Position numbers and translations under genes: made by a program | Shown here: positions 52,764 through 61,479 of the stretch, piece by piece | Position numbering within the stretch: the first letter of the stretch is position 1 | Layout: each line of letters starts with the position of its first letter | Assembly: GCF_039534975.1 (NCBI RefSeq) | Contig: NZ_BAAAWH010000001.1 | Span: 2,170,001-2,234,000, forward strand | Length of the DNA stretch: 64,000 nucleotides | Origin: Microbacterium terregens | Lineage (GTDB): Bacteria; Actinomycetota; Actinomycetes; Actinomycetales; Microbacteriaceae | Reading direction: 5' to 3' | Notes under the pieces: model-generated | The model's database searches: none | Seen by the model: only the letters and a program-made list of their open reading frames with translations | What the model was told of the DNA's origin: nothing

Positions 52764-53747
52764 CTACTTGGCGTCTTCGGCTTCTGCGGCTTCGACGTCG
52801 GCCACGGGCTCGCCGGCGGCGTCCGCGATGGCCTCGTCGTGAGCCTCGGCACCGGCGACGTCATCGGCCGACTCGGTTGCCGCTTCGACCTCGGCTGCCT
52901 GCTCGTCGACGACCAGCTCGGAAGCCTCGGCTTCGGCCAGCGCGACGTCGGCGACCTTCTCGGTCTCGGCGGAGGACTGCTCGGGCGTGCTCTGCTCGAG
53001 CAGCTCGCGCTCCCAGTCGGTGAGGGGCTCTGCGGCCTCTGCAGCGTCGGAGGGCTGGTGGCGCTGGATGAGGCCCTCGGCGGCGGCGTCGGCGATGATG
53101 CGGGTGAGCAGGCCCACCGAGCGGATCGCGTCGTCGTTACCGGGGATCGGGTACTGGAGCTCGTCCGGGTCGGCGTTCGTGTCCAGGATGCCGATGATCG
53201 GGATGCCGAGCTTCGTGGCCTCGTTTACCGCGAGGTGCTCGCGCTTGGCGTCGACGACCCAGATGGCAGACGGCGTCTTGGACATGTTCCGGATGCCGCC
53301 GAGCGACTTGTGCAGCTTGGTGAGCTCGCGCTTCTTCAGCAGCAGCTCCTTCTTGGTGAAGCCGCTGTCAGCCGGGTTCTCGTAGTCGAGCTCCTCGAGC
53401 TCCTTCATGCGCGCGAGACGCTTGGAGACCGTCTGGAAGTTGGTGAGGAGGCCGCCCAGCCAGCGCTGGTTCACGTACGGCTGGCCGACGCGGGTCGCCT
53501 GCTCGGCGATGATCTCCTGCGCCTGCTTCTTGGTTCCGACGAAGAGGACGGTGCCGCCGTGGGCGACGGTCTCCTTGACGAACTCGTACGCCTTGTCGAT
53601 GTACGTCAGCGACTGCTGCAGGTCGATGATGTGGATGCCGCTGCGCTCGGTGAGAATGAAGCGCTTGACTTTCGGGTTCCACCGGCGGGTCTGGTGTCCG
53701 AAATGGACGCCGCTGTCGAGCAGCTGGCGAATGGTGACGACGGCCAT
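52764..53747 (-). CDS. rpsB: 30S ribosomal protein S2
   Basis: A 327-residue S2. The core ([66 protein letters not shown]) covers residues 1 to about 240, the length of E. coli S2. A further 85 residues form an Ala/Glu/Asp-rich low-complexity tail with few basic residues. AGGAG precedes the ATG. A long leader with a stem-loop precedes the gene, which suggests autoregulation. Confidence 0.97.
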   Translation of the reverse strand: MAVVTIRQLLDSGVHFGHQTRRWNPKVKRFILTERSGIHIIDLQQSLTYIDKAYEFVKETVAHGGTVLFVGTKKQAQEIIAEQATRVGQPYVNQRWLGGLLTNFQTVSKRLARMKELEELDYENPADSGFTKKELLLKKRELTKLHKSLGGIRNMSKTPSAIWVVDAKREHLAVNEATKLGIPIIGILDTNADPDELQYPIPGNDDAIRSVGLLTRIIADAAAEGLIQRHQPSDAAEAAEPLTDWERELLEQSTPEQSSAETEKVADVALAEAEASELVVDEQAAEVEAATESADDVAGAEAHDEAIADAAGEPVADVEAAEAEDAK

Positions 53748-54076
53748 AGCCGTTCTCCTGTTCTCGACGCAGGAATGCGCCGTTTGCGGTTGTGTTTCGC
53801 CGGACCGAGTGGTCGGCGCGCCTGGTGCCCGGCACACGCCCACTCCGGTGCGATGTCGCTTTCGAGAAATCGCCCCATGAGACCGGTGGGAGTGGATGCC
53901 GCGCTGCCACGAACCTGCGTTCGTGTTCGCGCTCTGGGCACGCGTATTCACCCCGCGAGCGAGGTGTCGTTCCAGTGTACCAGGCGGGTCTCCTCCCCAG
54001 CTGCTCGGGCGCCGGCTCTCTCCCCCGTCCGCGGCGATCTGCGCAGACGCGCCCCGTGAGTCGCCACGCTGGGCTG
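53748..54076 (-). promoter_or_regulatory. rpsB promoter and long leader region (gene-free stretch)
   Basis: This is the only gene-free stretch longer than 300 bases. A TACACT -10 hexamer (53974-53979, minus strand) would give an rpsB leader of about 220 bases, unusual in a window dominated by leaderless genes. The leader contains a perfect seven-base-pair hairpin with a four-base loop: CACGAAC at 53908-53914 and GTTCGTG at 53919-53925. S2 often regulates its own mRNA, so an S2-binding leader is a reasonable inference. The rest of the stretch upstream of the promoter shows nothing further. Confidence 0.45.
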
Positions 54077-54652
54077 ATGCCCGTCCCTCGCACACCCGCT
54101 GCCCGCACCGTCGTTCGGCGGCGACTGAGCGGATGGCTGGCGATCTGGACGGCGACGGTCGTCTTGTCGGCAACCGGCCTGACCCCACCGGCCGCCGCGG
54201 TCTCGAGAGCGATCGAGGCGTCGCCGGCGGTGGATCTGTCAACGCTGGGCTGGGTGTGGCCGGCAGCGCGGTTCCGGCTGGTACGGCCGTTCGTCGCACC
54301 CGCGCACGAATACGCCCCGGGGCACCGCGGGATCGATCTCGAACCCACTGGCGGCTCTGCCGTGCGCGCGCCGGCCGACGGTGTCGTGGCGTTCTCGGGA
54401 AGCGTCGCCGGCCGCGGCATCCTGACGATCGATCACGGCGGAGGACTCATCACGACCCTCGAACCGGTCGAGTCCGCGCTCGAACCGGGAACTCCCGTGC
54501 GGAGAGGCGAGGACGTGGCGGCCCTCGCGGTCGGCGGTCACGCGCTGCCGGGGACCCTGCACTTCGGGGTGCGGTCGGACGGCGCGTACGTCAACCCGAT
54601 GCTGCTGTTGGGAGGGGTTCCGCGCGCGGTGCTGCTCCCCTGCTGCGACTGA
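54077..54652 (+). CDS. M23-family (LytM-like) secreted peptidase, possibly degenerate
   Basis: A protein of about 191 residues with a signal-type N-terminus (basic, then [23 protein letters not shown]) and a LytM domain (about 75-175). [20 protein letters not shown] supplies the first His and Asp zinc ligands. The last motif reads Thr-Leu-His-Phe-Gly rather than His-x-His, so the catalytic histidine of the HxH pair seems to be missing. It may be a peptidoglycan-binding or regulatory relative. The gene sits opposite rpsB as in M. tuberculosis. ATG 54077 is preferred; GTG 54056 is an alternative start. Confidence 0.82.
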   Translation: MPVPRTPAARTVVRRRLSGWLAIWTATVVLSATGLTPPAAAVSRAIEASPAVDLSTLGWVWPAARFRLVRPFVAPAHEYAPGHRGIDLEPTGGSAVRAPADGVVAFSGSVAGRGILTIDHGGGLITTLEPVESALEPGTPVRRGEDVAALAVGGHALPGTLHFGVRSDGAYVNPMLLLGGVPRAVLLPCCD

Positions 54653-54683
54653 CGGGGTGGATCCAGCCTGTTCGGCGCGTGGA

Positions 54684-55592
54684 TCAGGCCCGCGGATGCG
54701 CGAGTCGATAGGTCGCGGCCAGTCTCTCGGATGACACATGGGTGTAGATCTGAGTGGTGCCGAGACTGGCGTGCCCGAGAAGCTCCTGCACCGCCCGCAG
54801 GTCCGCTCCGCCGTCCAACAGGTGAGTCGCCGCGGAGTGCCGCAGCGCGTGGGGGCCGACCGTTGAGGTGCCCAGCACCCGACCGAGCTCGCGAGCGACG
54901 ACGTCGTACACGGCCCGCGGTGTGATGCGTCCCCCTCGGGTGCCGCGGAACAGCGCCGGCCCCTCCTCTCCGGACGGAGCGGCGCGGGCCAGAACAGGGC
55001 GCCCGCGCGCGAGGTAGGCCTCCAGCGCTCGTCGTGCGGGCACTCCGAACGGGACGACGCGCTCTTTCGATCCTTTTCCGAATACCCGCACGGTCGCCCG
55101 CTCGAGGTCCACGTCGTCGACGTCGAGCCCGGTCAGCTCCGACACGCGCAGCGCCGACCCGTAGAGGACCTCGAGCATGGCGTGATCACGCAGATCGGTC
55201 GGCTCACCGTGACCCGCGCGGCCGGCGAGGTCATCGAGCATGCCCCGCACACCCTCGGCTGTTGCGACCTTCGGCAGCGTGCGGCCGCGTTTGGGCGCGA
55301 CCAGTCGCAGGCTCGGGTCGAAGGTGATCAGCCCGTCCTCGGTCGCCCATCCGAAGAAGCCGCGCGCTGCGGCGGTCCGCCGCGCCAGCGTGGACCGCGC
55401 GTCGCCGCGTTGCGTCGCCTTCCAGAGCCACTCACGCAGCGCCTCCAGGTCGACATCGGCCACGTCGGCGCCCGGCATCGTGCGGGACAGATCGCGCAGG
55501 TCTGCCCGATACGCGCGTACGGTCGCTGGCGACAGCCGGCGCACCCGAGCGAGATGACTCGCGTACGCGTCCGCCGCAGTATCCAACTCCAT
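54684..55592 (-). CDS. xerC: Tyrosine recombinase XerC
   Basis: A 302-residue site-specific recombinase that resolves chromosome dimers at dif. The N-terminal SAM-like domain is about 1-100. Catalytic residues are Arg149 (GSALRVSEL), Lys173 (FGKGSKER), His248 and Arg251 (HALRHSAATH), His274 (LGHASLGTTQ) and Tyr283. The spacing matches XerD/XerC closely. ATG 55592 has GGAG upstream; the longer open frame above it overlaps other sequence. No dif-like site is evident in the window. Confidence 0.94.
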   Translation of the reverse strand: MELDTAADAYASHLARVRRLSPATVRAYRADLRDLSRTMPGADVADVDLEALREWLWKATQRGDARSTLARRTAAARGFFGWATEDGLITFDPSLRLVAPKRGRTLPKVATAEGVRGMLDDLAGRAGHGEPTDLRDHAMLEVLYGSALRVSELTGLDVDDVDLERATVRVFGKGSKERVVPFGVPARRALEAYLARGRPVLARAAPSGEEGPALFRGTRGGRITPRAVYDVVARELGRVLGTSTVGPHALRHSAATHLLDGGADLRAVQELLGHASLGTTQIYTHVSSERLAATYRLAHPRA

Positions 55593-55642
55593 CGCTCCAG
55601 CATGCCCTCGCCCGGTCGTTGACCGACGACGGCGCACGGCAC

Positions 55643-56869
55643 TCAGCCCACCTGCTGCGCCGGTCGCGTTCGCCGCCACCCACTCTCGCCTCGTACGACG
55701 GTGCCCTCCAACGAGAGGAGTCCGAGCAGTGCGGCGACCTCGGCGGGGGCCAGCCCCGAACGGCGGGCGATCTCGGTCGTCTCGCGCCACGCTCGAAAGC
55801 TCATGGCGTCGGCGATGCGGGTCAGATCGTCGGTGTGCTCGTCACCGCTCGCCGAGGATGCCAGATCGAACAAGGTCGGGTGGGGACCGCCGAGCAGTTC
55901 GATGACCTCGTCGGCGTTGGTGATGCATCGCCCGTCGAACTCCCGAAGGATTCGGTGACAGCCCGCCGAGGCCGCGCTGGTCACCGGGCCGGGCACGGCG
56001 CCGAGGGGTCGCCCGAGCGCGGCGGCGTGTGCGGCCGTGTTGAGCGACCCGCTCCGCCAGCCCGCCTCGACCACCACCGTCGCATCCGCCAGTGCGGCGA
56101 TCAGCCGATTCCGCTGCAGGAATCGCCATTTGGTCGGTGCCGAGCCGCACGGCACCTCGCTGAGGACCGCGCCCGATTCGGCGATCTGCCGGATCAGATC
56201 CGAGTGCCCGCGCGGGTAGGAGCGATCCGCTCCCCCGGCCAGCAGCGCGACGGTTCGTCCGCCCGCAGAGAGCGCCGCGCGGTGCGCGGCGCCGTCGATT
56301 CCGTACGCCGCTCCCGATACGATCGCGACCCCGCGGCCGACGAGGTCGGCGGACAGTTCCATGGCCATGTGCTCGCCGTAGCTGGTCGCCGCGCGCGCTC
56401 CGACCAACGCCGCCGAGGGAGTGAGGCCGGTCAGCACGCCGAGGTCGCCACGGACCCACAGCAGGAAGGGCGCGTGATCGCCCAGGTCCGTGAGCGCGGC
56501 CGGCCACTGCCGGTGCTCGGGGACGAGCATCGACAGTCCGGAATGCCGGGCGCTTTCCAGGGCGCTCCGCACGGGCTGGGCGAGGAGACGCGGTCGCCAC
56601 CGGTCTCGCGCTTGCTGCCACTGCGTGGCAGTGATTCCCGCGGCGCGCAGCGCGGCGAGCGGAGCCTTCTCGGCCGATACGGCGGCGAGTGCCTCTTCCG
56701 GGCCGAGGGCGGCGACGATGCGCCCTGCCACGCCATCGCCGGGCTCGGCCAGGCAGCTCCAGGTGTGGCGGGCGAACAACCGCCGTGCGGCCTCGTCGTC
56801 CGGCTCGCCCTGCCCGAGGCCGATCAGCAGCGTCCGAGCCACGTGCGGGGATGGCAGGAAGTCCGTCAT
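55643..56869 (-). CDS. dprA: DNA-processing protein DprA
   Basis: A 408-residue DprA/Smf protein that loads RecA on incoming single-stranded DNA. The Rossmann core has [33 protein letters not shown] and VALLAGGADRSYPRGHSDL, followed by VEAGWRSGSLNTAAHAA. A C-terminal winged-helix-like domain follows (residues about 340-400). The ATG overlaps the comM stop (ATGA). With comM next door it makes a DNA-processing pair, but no uptake genes are visible here. Confidence 0.95.
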   Translation of the reverse strand: MTDFLPSPHVARTLLIGLGQGEPDDEAARRLFARHTWSCLAEPGDGVAGRIVAALGPEEALAAVSAEKAPLAALRAAGITATQWQQARDRWRPRLLAQPVRSALESARHSGLSMLVPEHRQWPAALTDLGDHAPFLLWVRGDLGVLTGLTPSAALVGARAATSYGEHMAMELSADLVGRGVAIVSGAAYGIDGAAHRAALSAGGRTVALLAGGADRSYPRGHSDLIRQIAESGAVLSEVPCGSAPTKWRFLQRNRLIAALADATVVVEAGWRSGSLNTAAHAAALGRPLGAVPGPVTSAASAGCHRILREFDGRCITNADEVIELLGGPHPTLFDLASSASGDEHTDDLTRIADAMSFRAWRETTEIARRSGLAPAEVAALLGLLSLEGTVVRGESGWRRTRPAQQVG

Positions 56870-58395
56870 GTCGTAATGCCCTTCTTCATGAACAGAGCGC
56901 GACCGATGTCGTGGACGGTCGGGCTCGCGCGGCCGGCGAGGTCAGCGAGCGTCCAGGCCACGCGCAGCACGCGGTCATAGCCGCGCAGGGTCAGCGAACC
57001 GCGGGACAGCGCGACGTCGATCGGGCGGCGTACCACCGGGGTGAGCGCCCGAGGTCCCTCGCGGAGCCAGGGACCGGACACACGGGCGTTGAGACGCCAG
57101 GCAGTGTCACGCAGCCGGTGAGCGGCACGTTCCCGCGCTTCGGCGACACGAGCTGCGGCGGCATCCGTGGTCACCGTGTCGACAGCCGACGCCGTCGTGT
57201 GCGCGACCGAGACCCTGGTGAGGGCGAGCTCGATGTCGACGCGGTCGAGCAGCGGCCCGGAGAGCCTGCCCAGGTAGCGGCGGATGGCCATCGGCGGGCA
57301 CACGCAGTTCGCCCCGCGCACGCCGTAGTTGCCGCAGGGGCAGGGGTTCGTCGCGAGGATCAGCTGGAACGATGCTGGAAAGGATGCGGCGACCCCGGCG
57401 CGATGGATCGTGATCTTCCCGTCCTCCAGCGGCTGACGCAGCGCGTCCAGCACGCTGGGCGCGAACTCGCCCACCTCGTCCAGGAACAGCACCCCGTGGG
57501 TGGCGCGCGCGATCGCTCCGGGTCGCACGACACGTGACCCGCCACCGACCAGCGCCGCAATGCTCGCGCTGTGGTGAGGCGACTCCAGCGGGGGCCGACG
57601 CACGAGTGCACCCACGGAGTCGCCCGAGAGCGAACGGATCGCGGCCACTTCGAGCGCGGCAGCGTCATCGAGCGCGGGAAGGATGCCGGGAAGCCGGCTG
57701 GCCAGCATCGTCTTGCCCGCCCCCGGCGGACCGCTCATCAGCATGTGGTGTCCACCCGCCGCGGCCGCGATCAGCGCCTCGACCGCTTCCCGCTGACCGA
57801 TCACCTCGGCCAGTTCGGCCGCGTTGCGCGGTTCGCCGACGGCGGCAGGGGCGGGGACCGGTTCGAGCGGACGATCTTCGACGTCGGCGCCGTGCCGGCG
57901 GGCGACGTCGGCGAGAGAGATCGCGCCGAACACTTCGATACCCTCCACGAGCGCGGCTTCGGATGCGTTCGCGTGCGGCACGATGACGCGGCGGATCCCT
58001 TCGCGGGCGGCCGTCATCACGGCGGGCAGCACCCCGGGAACGGGACGGAGACGCCCGTCGAGTCCGAGCTCGCCGATGTGCACGGTCTGCGCGATCGAGG
58101 CGGCATCCATTCGTCCGTCCGTGGCAAGCGATGCGATCGCGATCGCCACATCGAACGACGAGCCGTGCTTGGGCAGGCTCGCCGGCGAGAGGTTGACGGT
58201 CAGACGTCGGCGTGGCAGTTCGAGGCCGCAGTTCGCGCTGGCGTTGTGCACGCGCTGCACCGCCTCGGCCAGCGCCTTGTCGGGCAGACCGATGATGCGG
58301 AACTCCGGTGTCTGGTTCGAAAGGTCCGCCTCCACCTCCACGAGCGCACCGTCCAGCCCGGTCAGGGCGACCGCCCACGTGCGTGCCGTGGTCAT
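56866..58395 (-). CDS. comM: YifB/ComM-family Mg-chelatase-like AAA+ ATPase
   Basis: A 509-residue ComM/YifB homologue, a hexameric helicase that promotes branch migration in transformation. The N-terminal LonC-like domain (VNLSPASLPKHGSSFDVAIA) is followed by Walker A MSGPPGAGKTMLASRLPG, Walker B HGVLFLDEVGEF and sensor region ILATNPCPCGNYG with a Cys-rich insert. The C-terminal domain carries YDRVLRVAWTLADL. ATG 58395 overlaps the yraN stop (ATGA). The longer open frame above it overlaps yraN and is not used. Confidence 0.95.
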   Translation of the reverse strand: MTTARTWAVALTGLDGALVEVEADLSNQTPEFRIIGLPDKALAEAVQRVHNASANCGLELPRRRLTVNLSPASLPKHGSSFDVAIAIASLATDGRMDAASIAQTVHIGELGLDGRLRPVPGVLPAVMTAAREGIRRVIVPHANASEAALVEGIEVFGAISLADVARRHGADVEDRPLEPVPAPAAVGEPRNAAELAEVIGQREAVEALIAAAAGGHHMLMSGPPGAGKTMLASRLPGILPALDDAAALEVAAIRSLSGDSVGALVRRPPLESPHHSASIAALVGGGSRVVRPGAIARATHGVLFLDEVGEFAPSVLDALRQPLEDGKITIHRAGVAASFPASFQLILATNPCPCGNYGVRGANCVCPPMAIRRYLGRLSGPLLDRVDIELALTRVSVAHTTASAVDTVTTDAAAARVAEARERAAHRLRDTAWRLNARVSGPWLREGPRALTPVVRRPIDVALSRGSLTLRGYDRVLRVAWTLADLAGRASPTVHDIGRALFMKKGITT

Positions 58396-58754
58396 CGGAG
58401 GTCCTGAAGATGCTCGAGCCTGGCGGTCTGCGGATCGGGCCCGGTGATCGCGATCGCATCCAGGCGAAGCCGGCGCCCTTGCGCCTGATCCGGGTGCGCG
58501 GCGATCCACGCCACGGCGAGGCGCCAGAGGCGATGCTGCTTGCGGCCATCGACCGCCTCGAAAGGGTGGCCGAACCCGTCGCCGCTGCGGGTCTTCACCT
58601 CCACGACCACCAGTTCACCGGGGCGGGCGATGACGAGGTCGATCTCGCCGTCGCGGATCCGCCAGTTGCGGTCCAGCACGGTGTACCCGCACGTCTCCAG
58701 GTACCGCGCCGCGCGCTCCTCGCCCGCGCGCCCGAGAACATCCTTCGCTGCCAT
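58392..58754 (-). CDS. yraN: YraN family (UPF0102) endonuclease-like protein
   Basis: A 120-residue UPF0102 protein. GRAGEERAARYLETCGYTVLD and RDGEIDLVIARPGELVVVEVK contain the restriction endonuclease-like Glu...Asp...Glu-x-Lys core. Its function is unresolved (nuclease or junction resolvase-like). Its stop overlaps the comM start, giving the conserved yraN-comM-dprA order of actinobacteria. A short REP-like element lies upstream. Confidence 0.92.
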   Translation of the reverse strand: MAAKDVLGRAGEERAARYLETCGYTVLDRNWRIRDGEIDLVIARPGELVVVEVKTRSGDGFGHPFEAVDGRKQHRLWRLAVAWIAAHPDQAQGRRLRLDAIAITGPDPQTARLEHLQDLR

Positions 58755-58892
58755 GTAGGCATCGTGACGCGCGGGCGTGCGGATGCAGGCGCCGGTCCCC
58801 GCCGTGCGGGTACAAGCCGGGGCGGTGTCGGGCTGGGGAGGAGCCGATGAGAGGTGCTGGCACGCCGTGCCGGGAGGAGAATCGGATGCGTG

Positions 58893-58928
58893 GATCTCGA
58901 TACGCCGGCTTCGCCGGCTGCTCGATCT
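58893..58928. repeat. REP-like element of the Microbacteriaceae type
   Basis: The segment reads GATCTCGATAC, then GCCGGC-TTC-GCCGGC, then TGCTCGATC, a palindromic core with TCGA-containing ends. I recall the pattern (TCTCGATACGC...TGCTCGA) as a highly repeated intergenic element in Microbacterium and relatives. Only one copy is in this window. It lies between yraN and the DUF2469 gene. Confidence 0.5.
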
Positions 58929-58983
58929 GGAGGCGCAGGCGCATCAACGTCAGGCTACGACCGGTGTTGATCCACCTCGCCTC

Positions 58984-58989
58984 TAGGAT
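58984..58989 (+). promoter_or_regulatory. -10 element (TAGGAT) of the DUF2469 gene
   Basis: TAGGAT ends ten bases before ATG 59000. A GGGAGG lies inside the gap, so the transcript would be nearly leaderless, with at most a few leader bases. Confidence 0.4.
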
Positions 58990-58999
58990 GGGAGGCACC

Positions 59000-59323
59000 A
59001 TGGATGACGAAGTCTTCGAAGACTATGACCGCGAACTGGAGCTCGCTCTCTATCGCGAGTACCGGGACGTCGTGTCACAGTTCCAGTACGTGATCGAGAC
59101 CGAGCGCAGGTTCTACCTCGCCAACGAGGTCAATGTCGTGCGCCGCGACACCGAGCACGACTTCTATTTCGAGATCACCATGACCGACGTATGGGTCTGG
59201 GACATCTACCGCGCCGACCGGTTCGTCAAGTCGGTTCGTGTGCTCACGTTCAAGGACGTCAACGTCGAAGAGCTCTCGCGCCGAGACTTCCACCTGCCTG
59301 AGGAGCTCTCGCTCGACACGTGA
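59000..59323 (+). CDS. DUF2469 family protein
   Basis: A 107-residue conserved actinobacterial protein. MDDEVFEDYDRELELALYRE and ETERRFYLANEVN are diagnostic of DUF2469, and WVWDIYRADRFVKSVRVLTF follows. Function is unknown. It lies next to rnhB as in M. tuberculosis (Rv2901c-Rv2902c as I recall), but here it is on the opposite strand and converges on rnhB with nine bases between the ends. A longer upstream frame runs through the REP-like element and is not used. Confidence 0.9.
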   Translation: MDDEVFEDYDRELELALYREYRDVVSQFQYVIETERRFYLANEVNVVRRDTEHDFYFEITMTDVWVWDIYRADRFVKSVRVLTFKDVNVEELSRRDFHLPEELSLDT

Positions 59324-59332
59324 GGCGCGCCC

Positions 59333-59992
59333 TCAGAACAGCGTCGGCTCGCCCAGCAACGCCCACGATGCGCGATGGTGGTGGCTGATGCCGTGGTCTC
59401 TGATCGCCTCGCGGTGCTCGGGGCTCGCGTAACCCTTGTTGCGCGCCCAGCTGTAGGCGGGCAACTCGTCGTGCAGCTCGGTCATCAGTGCATCCCGCGC
59501 GACCTTGGCGATGACGGATGCCGCGGCCGCACTCGCGCAATCCCGATCGGCCTTGGTGACCGGGCGAATGGTCAGTCCCGTGCCGCCGGCCGGGGTGATG
59601 TAGTCGTAGTTGCCGTCCAGGACGACGATCGCGTCTTCGGGCACCACACCGTGCGCGCGCAGGTCGGCCAGTGCTCTCATCGTCGCAAGTCCGAGCGCCC
59701 GGATGATGCCGATCTCGTCGATCTCGACGGAGCTGGCCCACCCCACGGCGCTGGCCGACACCCACGACGCCGCGCGCGCGGCGACCTCCGCGCGCCGATG
59801 CTCTGGCACCAGCTTGGAGTCGCGCAGTCCTTGCGGGACGCGTTTGCGCGAGCGGGCCGCATCGATCACCACCGCGCCCACCGCGACCGGCCCCGCGAGT
59901 GCGCCCCTGCCCACTTCGTCGCACGCGATCAGGATCGCGTGCTCCCTCAGCAGACGGCGTTCGAGAGTCAGACGGGGTTCGACCGGGCTCAT
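59333..59992 (-). CDS. rnhB: Ribonuclease HII
   Basis: A 219-residue RNase HII that removes ribonucleotides and RNA primers from DNA. ILIACDEVGRGALAGPVAVGAV carries the Asp-Glu-Gly type catalytic start (here Asp-Glu-Val-Gly-Arg-Gly). LDGNYDYI and ADRDCASAAAASVIAKVARD give the remaining acidic residues, and AYSWARNKGY follows. The ATG is one base after the lepB stop (TGACATG), so they are co-transcribed. Confidence 0.96.
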   Translation of the reverse strand: MSPVEPRLTLERRLLREHAILIACDEVGRGALAGPVAVGAVVIDAARSRKRVPQGLRDSKLVPEHRRAEVAARAASWVSASAVGWASSVEIDEIGIIRALGLATMRALADLRAHGVVPEDAIVVLDGNYDYITPAGGTGLTIRPVTKADRDCASAAAASVIAKVARDALMTELHDELPAYSWARNKGYASPEHREAIRDHGISHHHRASWALLGEPTLF

Positions 59993-59993
59993 G

Positions 59994-60806
59994 TCACGGC
60001 AGCGGGTTCTCGGTGGGCTCTGGGGTGGGGACCTCGGCCTTGTCGTCGGACGCCTCGGGGATCCCGGCGAACACTTCGGGATGAAAGTCCAGCATCCCGA
60101 ATCGGTCGAAGGGCCACGTGGTCAGGAACGCGCGGCCGACGACGTTGTCGACCGGGACGAATCCTTCGCCGGGCTGGTCCTGGTTGTAGCGCGAGTCTTT
60201 GGAGGAGTAGCGGTTGTCGCCCAGAACCCAGAGGCGGTTCTCGGGCACGATCACGTCGAAGAGCTGGTCGGAGGCGGGGCTGTCCGGGGTGGGAAGCCGG
60301 ATGTAGTCGGTCTCATCCAGGGGGACGCCGTTGACCGTGATCTGTCCGATCGCGTTGCAGCATACGACGTGGTCGCCGGAGACCCCGATGATCCGCTTCA
60401 CAAGATGATCATCGCTGTCGGGCGCGGCCAGACCGACCAGCGACAGCATCCAGTCGACACCCTCGAGGAGGAACGAGCGCTCGGTCTCCGCACGCGGCGG
60501 CAGCCAGCCGCCGGGATCGCGGAACACGACGATGTCACCGCGGTCGTAACCGCTGAAGCGCGGCGTGATCTCATCGACCAGGATGCGGTCGTTGACCAGC
60601 AGCGTGGACTCCATCGATCCGGAGGGGATGTAGAACGAGCGGACCAGAAAGGTCTTGACCAGGAACGAGACGAGCACCGCCACCAGGACGATGATCAGCA
60701 CGTCCCGCAGGAACGAGAGCCATCCTCGCCGTCGGTCGCGCGGCTGACTCCGCGCGGCGCGGGAGGTGGGCGTCGGCGCGGCGGCTGCGGTCTGCTCGGT
60801 GGTCAT
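59994..60806 (-). CDS. lepB: Signal peptidase I
   Basis: A 270-residue type I signal peptidase. A cytoplasmic N-terminus (about 30 residues) is followed by one membrane helix (VLIIVLVAVLVSFLVKTFLV). The nucleophile Ser64 lies in YIPSGSMESTLL. The general base Lys137 lies in HLVKRIIGVSGDHV. VLGDNRYSSKDSR is box E, with the conserved Gly-Asp-Asn. The C-terminal 30 residues are acidic and disordered. GAAGGA precedes the ATG. It is downstream of rplS, separated by a terminator hairpin. Confidence 0.96.
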   Translation of the reverse strand: MTTEQTAAAAPTPTSRAARSQPRDRRRGWLSFLRDVLIIVLVAVLVSFLVKTFLVRSFYIPSGSMESTLLVNDRILVDEITPRFSGYDRGDIVVFRDPGGWLPPRAETERSFLLEGVDWMLSLVGLAAPDSDDHLVKRIIGVSGDHVVCCNAIGQITVNGVPLDETDYIRLPTPDSPASDQLFDVIVPENRLWVLGDNRYSSKDSRYNQDQPGEGFVPVDNVVGRAFLTTWPFDRFGMLDFHPEVFAGIPEASDDKAEVPTPEPTENPLP

Positions 60807-60917
60807 AGGGGTCCTTCTTCGGGCGTGCCGCAAGTCGTCGGGCCGCTGCATTCAAGGGTCGCACACTCGGCGGCACGCGTAGATACCCCGGGTGCTTCTC
60901 AGCGCGGGGAAAGACGA

Positions 60918-60945
60918 AATGCCCCAGGCCGAAGCCCGGGGCATT
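60918..60945. terminator. Terminator hairpin after rplS
   Basis: AATGCCCCAGGC (60918-60929) pairs with GCCCGGGGCATT (60934-60945) with one mismatch and a CGAA/TTCG tetraloop. On the minus strand it is followed by TTCGTCTTTC. It lies just after the rplS stop. Confidence 0.75.
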
Positions 60946-60960
60946 GTCGAAGACGACGCG

Positions 60961-61308
60961 TCAGTTGTCGCGCTTCTCCTTGATCTTGGCCTTCTTGCCA
61001 CGAAGGTTGCGCAGGTAGTACAGCTTCGCGCGGCGGACGTCACCGCGGGTGACGATCTCGATGTGATCGATCACCGGGCTGTGCACGGGGAACGTGCGCT
61101 CCACGCCGACCTGGAAGCTGATCTTGCGGACCGTGAAGGTCTCGCGCACGCCGTCGCCCTGTCGGCCGATGACGACGCCCTGGAAGACCTGCACACGAGA
61201 GCGGTTGCCCTCGGTGATGTTGACGTGCACGCGAATGGTGTCGCCAGCGCCGAAGGCGGGAATGTCGGAACGCAGCGAGGCTGCGTCGACGGAGTCGAGG
61301 ATCTGCAT
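60961..61308 (-). CDS. rplS: 50S ribosomal protein L19
   Basis: A 115-residue L19. [40 protein letters not shown] and [20 protein letters not shown] are typical of the family, and length is normal. It forms the 30S-50S interface. A leader of about 130 bases with a GC-rich hairpin lies upstream. In actinobacteria rplS-lepB-rnhB are regularly adjacent, as here. Confidence 0.97.
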   Translation of the reverse strand: MQILDSVDAASLRSDIPAFGAGDTIRVHVNITEGNRSRVQVFQGVVIGRQGDGVRETFTVRKISFQVGVERTFPVHSPVIDHIEIVTRGDVRRAKLYYLRNLRGKKAKIKEKRDN

Positions 61309-61471
61309 GATCTTTGCTCTCTGCGGCCGCCACAGGTCGACCGCGGGTACTGGTGGGAAGGATGAGCGTGTCCGAGGCCCTCCGGGCGTGACGCCGGGCG
61401 GCCGGTCCCCCTGAGGCAGAACCTGTCAGGACACAAAGGATCATTCTGCCACGGATGCCGCGACCGGCCAA
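61309..61471 (-). promoter_or_regulatory. rplS promoter and leader
   Basis: On the minus strand TTGGCC (61466-61471) and CAGAAT (61443-61448) are 17 bases apart, a recognisable -35/-10 pair. Transcription would begin about 125 bases before the rplS ATG. The leader contains a GC-rich hairpin around 61380-61402, with CCGGGCGTGACGCCGGGCGG on the plus strand. A ribosomal-protein leader element is possible. Confidence 0.5.
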
Positions 61472-61479
61472 AACGGCCC

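Noticed and set aside
55593..55790. Upstream extension of xerC
   Set aside because: The added residues overlap the dprA end and have shadow-like composition; ATG 55592 has GGAG upstream and starts the recombinase fold.
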